From Hordeum vulgare subsp. vulgare (lineage: Eukaryota; Streptophyta; Magnoliopsida; Poales; Poaceae), in assembly GCF_904849725.1 (NCBI RefSeq), contig NC_058521.1:340674638-340738637 (forward strand): a stretch of DNA of 64,000 bases, in the 5' to 3' direction. Positions 56,789-64,000 of the stretch are shown piece by piece. The position numbers and the translations under genes are program-made. The stretch's first letter is position 1. Each line of letters opens with the position of its first letter. Under the pieces are notes generated by a model. It searched no databases and was not told where the DNA came from. It saw only the letters and a list, made by a program, of their open reading frames with translations.

Positions 56789-59449
56789 ACTCCACCAAGC
56801 TTAAACATTTGCTTGTCCTCAAGTAATTCAGTTGATAAACTGAAAGTGATAAAGAAAAACATTTACAAACTCTGTTTGATCTTGTTGTTGTAAATATGTC
56901 TAAGTTATGTTCGGATTTTCAGCTCAGATTATAGACTAACCATATTCACAATAATATTTACTCCCTTCGTTCCTAAATATAAGTCTTTCTAGAGGTTCAA
57001 CTAATGGACTACATACGGATGTATATAGACATATTTTTGAGTATAGATTCATTCATTTTGCTCCGTATGTAAACACCTAGTGAAATATCTTAAAAGACTG
57101 ATATTTAGGTACGGAGGGAGTAGGTCTCATATTTTCTTATATCAATGGCATAATCAACTAGAGAGCAATAATAATATGTCTCGAATCACAATAATTTAAT
57201 CAAAACAATCATAATACAATATGATAAACTGGTATCTCGCTAGCCGTTTCTGAGACCGCAAAACATAAATGCAAAGCACCTCCAAAGAACAAGGACTGAC
57301 TAGACATTTTAATTCATGGTAAAAGAGATCCAGTGATACTCATACTCCATATAAATTGATAACAAAGCATACAAATTACGGATGTGCTCTCTAATTGGTG
57401 CCCTTTTATAAGAAGAGGATGACTCAACAGTAAAGTAAAATAGATAGGCCCTTCACAGAGGGAAGCATTGATTCACAGAGTTGCCAGAGCTCGAGCTTTT
57501 TAAAACAGGGATGAATCAAAATTTTGGGTGGTATGCTTTCATTATCAACATAAAAACTAAGAGATCTCAATATCTTCCATACTAAATACATTATAGGTGG
57601 TTCCCAAACAGAATAGTAAAGTTTTTACTACCCCTCCACTAATCGATCACATTCCACGGCAGGACGTATCCACGGGTACTGTCCATACAACGAACAATCC
57701 TGGGGGAGTTTTGTCTCATTAAATTTGATTTTACTTTTGAGCATGGAATTGGGCATCCCAATTACCCGCCACTTTCTCGTGAATGATAGTGAGTCAACAC
57801 ATATCTTGAGAATAACCCACCTAGCATGGAAGATACTCACAGCCCCTAGTCACTACATGAGCGATTCGGGCATACAAAATAGAATATTTATTTAAAGGTT
57901 TAGAGTATGGCACATGCAAATTTACTTGGGACGGCAGGTAAATACCGCATATAGGTAGGTATGGTGGACTCATATGGAACAACTTTGGGTTTATGGAAAT
58001 GGATGCACAAGCAGTGTTCCCTCTTAGTACAGGTGGAGGCTAGTAAGAGACTCGGAAGCGACCAACTAGAAAGCGACAACAGTCATAAACATGCTTTGGG
58101 ATGAACCAACATTGAGTGCAAGCATGAGTAGGATATAAATCACCATGGATATAAACATCGTGGAGGATGTGTTGGTTTTGTTTCAACTACATAAGTCAAC
58201 ATGTGCCAAGTCAAGCCACTCGAATCATATGGAGGAGGATACCATTCTATCATACTACATCACAACCATTTTAATATGCATGTTGGCACCCAAGACAAAC
58301 CATTATTCACTCCTAGCTAATTAAGCATGGCATAAGTAACTATAATCTCTAATTATCATTGCAAACATGTTCAATTCATAATGAGGTGAATCCAAAACTA
58401 TGACCTAATCATATTTACAATAAAAAATAGGTCGAGTTTGTACCATCTTTTCTCCGTATTTGTCACTTCATCATATATCGTCATTATTGCCTTTCACTTG
58501 CACGACCTAACGGTGTGCACGGGCATTGGACTAAGCAGGAATCTGCAAGCAATAACTCAAAGGAGAAGACAAGGTAGTATGGACTCTCTGATAATGAATA
58601 TGAAAGCCAAACAACATGTTATTGGGGTCTTCTCCTTACGACCCAAAGAAGAAAGAAAAACTATTTACAAGGAAACGCGCGCAACAAGCAAAAGAAGAAC
58701 GAAAAATCTTTTTTGCGTTTTCTCTTAACACTACAACTAAACAAACTATAAGGTAAAGCTAGAATTAATTTTTTTGGATTTTCTCAAGGTTAATGAAACA
58801 CACAAGAAGAAAACAAAAGTAAGAAATAAACTACCAAGGATCATACAAGGAAAAAGTATGAACACCAACGACTCGAATGAGTGTGTGAACATGAATGTAA
58901 TGTCGGTGAGAAAACGTACTCCCCCAAGCTTAGGATTTTGGCCTAAGTTTCAATTGGAGTGATTCCAAATTCCAGAACCTTCTAATATCTTGCCCTACTT
59001 TTTAAGCCTTGGTCACCATTTTTGTCAGGCTTTATTCTATTCCATTAAATAAATAGCTTCTCATTGCTATTTATTTCATACTAGAAAATTCCTAGAATAT
59101 TCATTTCTACTCCAAATCCAGTGAAACAACTTCCTAAATATTTCTAAAGTTGTTCTCTGTTAAATGAGTGCCTCCACTCATTTTTATCATAATATTTTCT
59201 GTGCGCTTCATAAAGAGTTCCCTTCTCCTCTTTTCCTCCATTCAGAAATCCCTGGTGATCCAAACCTCCAATGGCAAGCTTCAGTCGACGGGTAGACGGA
59301 GGAATCGGAGTTGGAGCGGAAGACCTCGAAGACCCTGAGGACTTATGTCAGCAAAGGCACGCATCCCTTTAACCATGACTTAGCATATGTAACAATTTCA
59401 TGTTAAGATAGCAAGTATTTCTGTTGCATATGATCACAAGTGCCTGTAA
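56789..59449 (-). other. Athila internal 3' region, non-coding
   Basis: Typical AT-rich Athila 3' internal DNA beginning with CCAAGCTTAAACATTTGC. It contains a Stowaway MITE at 56,961-57,120. A second CTCCCCCAAGCTTAGG motif lies at 58,920-58,934. From about 58,960 the sequence may already belong to the LTR-like repeat copy 2. I see no protein that I can support, and PR, RT and IN are missing. Confidence 0.6.
56961..57120. mobile_element. Stowaway-type MITE
   Basis: CTCCCTTCGTTCCTAAATAT at one end and ATATTTAGGTACGGAGGGAG at the other form the terminal inverted repeats. TA dinucleotides flank both sides (56,959-56,960 and 57,121-57,122). Length 160 bp with no coding capacity; Triticeae Athos/Thalos-like Stowaway (Tc1/mariner-mobilised). 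Confidence 0.93.
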
Positions 59450-60846
59450 ATCACTAAGGTGATGTTATCGATGGCTCCTCCGGAGCACATACATTGAGCT
59501 TGGTCCTACCCCCTTTGAGGATCACGCTATTATCATGTTGACAAGTAATACTATAATAATAGCATGAGCATATTGTTGGTATAAATCAAAGATTTATGAA
59601 AACCCCGTCGGGTGCCACTAATGCCCGAGGGTGATGATGAGTTAGGTGGCCACTTTTGGTGAAGTGGTGCACCGGGTATTTTGAGTGAGTATCGTTTCGG
59701 AAATGGGATTAGATTTATGATGTGTCGACTATCCCAACCTTACCAGTACGACCACGTTACCGCTTATGGGACGAGGCTTCGTTGAATACTCTGGTCGGTG
59801 CTAGCAAAGAGCCACATTACTAGTGGCGGGAGTGATGTGTGGCCACTCTCGTGATGGGGTCATGCCAGGTAGGACGACTATGCCATTTTTATGAGTTCCA
59901 GGCACACTGTTGGTCCCTGCAGGGTTGTTACTGTCTAGAGTCGGTGCTTGTAAGACGTACAACATGTGGGCTGGGTACCAATCGAGTGGACCTCTTTGTC
60001 TAGTATCGTCAGGGGAAAGGCATTTATCGGGTACTTACCTCGGGTATGTTATATACCGCGAGTCGTGGATGACACGGAAGTTTCCCGGATCTCGTGGGTC
60101 CAGCGTACTACCTCTACAGAGCGTAAAACTATTCGAATAGCCGTGTCCATGGTCAAGGACAGTTGGGTAATAATGCTTAAACTACGTCTAGTTGTTTCCG
60201 CATAAACCAAGTGTGTGTGAGTGGTGATAAAAAGGTGTTGTTATGGAAGTAATGATATGACCAAGTTTCGTGACTTGGCATATACGGAGAACCCGGAAGG
60301 TTCAGCCCTCGACAAATATATTGATATCTGTAACATGTTCTTCATAGTAGTTCTGAACTTATGATGCATACATGTGATCATGTTTATTTACCACCAAGAG
60401 ATATCCACCAAAGATGCATGATATTGTTATCCTTCACGTGTATTGTTCATATCATGGGGTGTTTGCGAGTACAATCAAAAGTACTCATTGGCTTCCCACT
60501 GGTTATTTCATTGACCAAGTTTGAAAGATCAGGATATGGTGGAGAGTAACTCGGTGACGTTCTTGTGAGCTAGGACGCTTCCCAGTCAGAATGCCTGTAG
60601 GTTAAGGCTGATGGCATGGGTTCACGGTTTTGACCAATAATTCCGCTATTGGTCCAATTTTGTGTATTGGCCCTGTAGGCCCAATACATGTAATACATGA
60701 CCGATAAGATCATTATTTGTATCAAACGGTATGTATGGATGTAAGACTCTTAATAATCAGTATTTGCGTGTTCGGTGAGCATTGATCTCTGGGATCACTG
60801 AGCACGTTCATTCGGAGATCTCGACTCGTAAGTTGGGGTCCCCACA
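59450..60846 (+). repeat. LTR-like repeat, copy 2
   Basis: Collinear with 11,041-12,531, ending GGGGTCCCCACA at 60,846. The next base starts Athila gag sequence, so the repeat abuts or interrupts gag. Left border unclear. Several small indels separate it from copy 1. Confidence 0.65.
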
Positions 60847-62371
60847 ATCATTTTGTGCCTTAAATACCTGTTCTACTTGAGTAGTTGCCATGGAAGCATG
60901 TTTACTAATAAGCCTAAGATCATTGACAGCTCTACTCATATAATCACCCAAGCGATCAAGCATGTAAGCATTATGTTTCAATTGTATACTAACATAAGCA
61001 TTGAAATTTTCTTGTTTAACAACAAAGTTATCAAATTCATCCAAGCATTCGCTAGCAGACTTATTATAAGGAATATCACCTTCATCAAATCTACGAAGAG
61101 AATTTACCTCTACTACCTGTGTCGGGATATCAAGACCACGTAGTTCTTCAATAGGTGGTAGATTCTTAACATCTTCAGCTTTAATACCTTTTTGTTTCAT
61201 AAATATCTTTGCCTCTGGCATATCTTCAGGACTGAGGTATAGAAGACCTCTTTTCTTCGGAGTTGGTTTTGGAGTTGGTTCAGCAATAGTCCAATCATTA
61301 TCATTGCTCAATATATTATTCAATAGGAGTTCATCTTGTTCAACAGTTCATTCCATGAAAACACAACCAACACAACTATCTAGGTGGTCCCTAGAAGCAT
61401 CGGTCGGTTAGTCCATTATAGAAGATATCAAGTATTTATTTTTTCTTGAGAGGGTGATATGGCAAAGGATTAAGTAACTAGAGAAGCTTCCCCCAAGCTT
61501 GTGGGAGAATCTCTTGTCAATTTGCAAAAAGTTAAATATTTCCTGCAAGGCAACTTGTTTCTTATGGGCAGGAAAATATTTTTCAGAGAAGTAGTAAATC
61601 ATATCCTGGGGACTACGCACACAACCAGGAGCAAGGGAATTCAACAATATCTTAGCACCACCCTTTAATGAGAACGGATACAGCTTAAGAATATAGTAGT
61701 AACGAAATTTTTTCCTCATGAGTAAATAGGGTGGCTATATCATTCAATTTATTATGGTGTGCCACAACAGTTTCAGATTCATAACCATGAAAAGGATCAG
61801 ATTCCACCAAAGTGATTAACTCAGGATCGACACAGAATTCATAACACTTATCAGTAACACAGATAGGTCAAGTAGCAAACTTGGGATCATATTTCATTCT
61901 AGCGTTCAAAGATTTTTCGTTCCACTTGCAAAGCAATTTCTTAAGATCATCTCTATCCTTACAAGAAAGGAACTCCCTAGCTACTTCCCCTTCCATAACC
62001 TAACCCTCAGGTATATTAGGCAATTCATATCTAGGAGATCTAGGTCTAGCAGGTGAATTATAGTGTTCAGTCTCATCAGATTCAACAATATCATCAGTTT
62101 CAGCATTCACTCTAGCAATTTGTTCATCAAGAAATTCACCAAGTGGCACAGTAGTATCAAGAAAAATATCATCATAAGCATCATGCTTAGTAGAAGTAGC
62201 ATCATCAATTACTTGCGACATATCACATTCAGTAGCAGGTGGTGGTGTTGCAAATTTACTCATAACACACGGTGAATCAAGTGCAGAGCTAGATGGCAGT
62301 TCCTTACCTGCCCTCGTAGTTGAGGGGTAGATCTTGGTTTTAGTGTCCTTAAGATTCTTCATTGTGATCAA
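60847..62371 (-). pseudogene. Athila-type gag (broken, truncated)
   Basis: On the minus strand the start lies near 62,371-62,362 (MKNLKDTKTKIYPSTTRAG). A stop at about 62,000 and frame changes follow. The gag core is clear at 61,690-61,410 (LKLYPFSLKGGAKILLNSLA, VRSPQDMIYYFSEKYFPAHK, ALQEIFNFLQ). A downstream part runs from 61,323 (KKRGLLYLSPEDMP, LDEFDNFVVKQENFNAYVSI, ISKHASMATTQVEQV) to KAQND at the junction at 60,847, where copy 2 of the LTR-like repeat replaces the rest. Family: retrotransposon gag of Athila elements. Confidence 0.87.
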
Positions 62372-62410
62372 TAGATATAAATTCCAAGTTCCTCAGAGAA
62401 TACATCTATG

Positions 62411-62440
62411 CTCCCTGGCAACAGCGCCAGAAAAAGGTCT
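62411..62440 (-). other. Athila primer binding site
   Basis: On the minus strand TGGCGCTGTTGCCAGGGAG follows the LTR after about 11 bases. This is close to TGGCGCCGTTGCCGGGGAG, the tRNA-Asp-type PBS of Athila elements. Confidence 0.8.
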
Positions 62441-63818
62441 TGATAACCCACAAGTATAGGGGGTAGAGTATCCAACCCAAATTTATTGATTCGATACAAG
62501 GGGAGCCAAGGAATATTCTCGAGTATTAGCAGCTGAGTTGTGAATTCAACCACACTTTAAAGACTTAATATCTACAACAAACTATTTAGTAGCAAAGTAG
62601 TATGGAAGTAACGGTAACGGTGACAAACATAAGAGTAGCAGTTTTGTAGTGACTGTAATAATAGCAACGGAACATTAGCTTATCAAAGATCTATATATGG
62701 AAAGCTCATAGGCAATGGACCAGTGATGGATAATTATGTCGGATGGCATTCATCATGCAACAGTCATAACATAGGGTGATACAGAACTAGCTCCAATTCA
62801 TCAATGTAATGTAGGCATGTATTCCACATATAGTCATACATGCTTATAGAAAAGAACTTGCATGAAATCTTTTGTCCTACCCTCCCATGGCAACGGGGTC
62901 CTAATGTAAACTAAGAGATATTAAGGCCTACGTTTAATAGAGAACCGGATCAAAGCATTAGCACTTAGTGAATACATGAACTCCTCAAACTACGGTAATC
63001 ACCGGAAAGAATCCCAGTTATTGTCACCCTGGTGGATGAGGATCGTAACTCATAATAGGTGTCTATAACTTGCAAGAGAGGATCAAGAACACATATATAG
63101 TCATGAAAACGTAATAGGTTCAGATATGAAATCATGGCACTCGGGCCCTAGTGACAAGAATTAAGCCTAGCAAAGTCATAGCAACATCAATCTCACAACA
63201 TAGTGGATATTAGGGATCAAACCCTAACAAAACTAACTCGATTACATAATAGATCTCATCCAACCCATCAACGTCCAACAAGCCTATGATGGAGTTACTC
63301 ATGAACGATGGAGAGGATCATGAAATTGGTGATGAAGGATGGTTGGTGATGACAACGACATCGATTTCCCCTCTCCGGAGCCCAAATCCCACTCCAGATC
63401 TGCCCTCCCGAGGAAAAAACATGAGGTGGCTGCGGCTCCATATCGTAAAATGTGATGAACTCTTCTCTCTGATTATTTTCTCCCCGGATAGGAATATATA
63501 GAAGTGTAAACAAGGTCGGTGGAGCCTCAGGGACCCCACAAGCGAGGGGCGCGTCCAAGGGGGCGCCATGTATGCCTATGGCCAGGGGTGGCCCCTCTCC
63601 GGTAGATGCTTTCGCTAGTATTTTTTATTAATTCCAAAAACATTCTTCGTAAATTTTTAGGTCAATCCCAGAACTTCTATTTCTACACAAAAAATAACAA
63701 CAAGGCAATTCTATTGAAAACAGCGTCAGTCCGGGTTAGTTCCATTCAAGTCATGCAAATTAGAGTCCAAAACAAGGGCAAAAGAGTTTGGAAAAGTAGA
63801 TATGTTGGAGACGTATTA
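62441..63818 (-). repeat. Athila 5' LTR (intact)
   Basis: Plus-strand text from TGATAACCCACAAGTATAGG to GGAGACGTATTA (TGATACG start with one change). 1,378 bp. It shows the unoccupied sites for both insertions that broke the other LTR: ATCTT near 62,877 and CAAAGTCATAGC near 63,170. Confidence 0.95.
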
Positions 63819-64000
63819 GTTTTTTCCTCCGGTGTTTCTTACTTTCCCTAGAAAAAACTTGAAAAAGTTTTGGGCGATCATGAGAACTTCCATTTTCTGC
63901 ACAAAAAACAACATCACGGTAATTGTGCGAAAAACAATGTCAGTGCGGGTTAGTTCTAAATAAATCATATGAAGTGCACCAAAACCGTATGAAATTATTG
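63819..64000. other. Right flank, unassigned
   Basis: AT-rich DNA that in part resembles the inner end of the Athila LTR (AGAACTTCCATTTTCTGCAC, GTCAGTGCGGGTTAGTTC against 63,671 and 63,725). This may be a diverged second LTR fragment of the same family. No gene seen. Confidence 0.4.

Larger units (their letters stand above)
12532..63818 (-). mobile_element. Athila-type Ty3/gypsy element (host of the nest)
   Basis: This is the oldest element in the nest. On the minus strand its 5' LTR is at 62,441-63,818, followed by a PBS-like site, a broken gag, an internal region without recognisable PR, RT or IN, and a 3' LTR cut into three pieces by two later retrotransposons. The LTR text (GGAGACGTATCA-type start on the minus strand, TGATAACCCACAAGTATAGG end) and the gag motifs are of the Sabrina/WHAM-like Athila group of Triticeae. 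The first 41 bp of the left LTR are absent where copy 1 of the LTR-like repeat abuts it. Confidence 0.85.

Noticed and set aside
58438..58962. Two small open frames in the Athila 3' internal region
   Set aside because: No recognisable domain, AT-rich context, and on the strand opposite to the element's genes.
11041..60846. The two LTR-like repeats as the pair of LTRs of one 50-kb element
   Set aside because: The DNA between them is fully explained by Athila, Angela, Tat, SIRE and CACTA structures with their own target duplications, and the flanks of the two copies do not match.
1..64000. A host gene, tRNA, rRNA, organelle insertion or defence system
   Set aside because: Nearly every segment above 300 bp is accounted for by transposable elements or has no coding signal; no such feature could be supported by eye.

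Overview
This window looks like intergenic DNA from a large grass genome, most probably Triticeae (wheat, Aegilops or barley type). It consists almost entirely of nested transposable elements, and I recognise no ordinary host gene, tRNA, rRNA or CRISPR array. The assignment rests on BARE1/WIS/Angela-type LTRs, Athila-type gypsy LTRs and gag, a large SIRE/Maximus-type copia, CACTA transposons with GACGGCAAAG-type subterminal repeats, and a Stowaway MITE. Coding regions are mostly broken by stops and frameshifts, and family names come from recognition only, since no database was searched.

Layout. Positions 1 to about 10,330 are the 3' part of a plus-strand Ty3/gypsy element of the Tat lineage: PR, RT, two RNase H-like regions, IN, an antisense ORF and the 3' LTR. 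After an unassigned stretch, a repeat (11,041-12,531; second copy 59,450-60,846) abuts a minus-strand Athila-type gypsy element that spans the rest of the window. The Athila 3' LTR is in three pieces (12,532-12,921; 21,864-22,171; 56,143-56,788). Its internal region is 56,789-62,440 and its 5' LTR is 62,441-63,818.

Two elements split the Athila 3' LTR. The first is a minus-strand Angela/BARE1-type copia (12,922-21,863) flanked by the 5-bp target duplication ATCTT. The second is a minus-strand Tat-type gypsy (22,172-56,142) flanked by AAAGT; it keeps gag, part of PR and an antisense ORF but no recognisable RT or IN. Into that element a plus-strand SIRE/Maximus-type copia inserted (30,832-55,206, flanked by GAAAC). 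This copia carries two DNA transposons: a 9.3-kb CACTA (34,845-44,175, flanked by ACT) and a smaller CACTA-like element (50,810-52,968). The intact Athila 5' LTR serves as an empty-site control for both breaks in the 3' LTR. With duplicated target bases removed, the three pieces add up to 1,334 bp against 1,337 bp of the corresponding 5' LTR.

The most unusual structures are: a copia 5' end where an LTR is followed by a second copy of the host flank before the element resumes (30,827-32,880); six purine/pyrimidine mirror blocks about 0.73 kb apart inside the CACTA; a perfect 49-bp inverted repeat near the CACTA 3' end; a piece of intron copied in frame into a CACTA exon; and a gene-like promoter upstream of the third ORF of the SIRE-type copia. 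I found no new biosynthetic or defence system.
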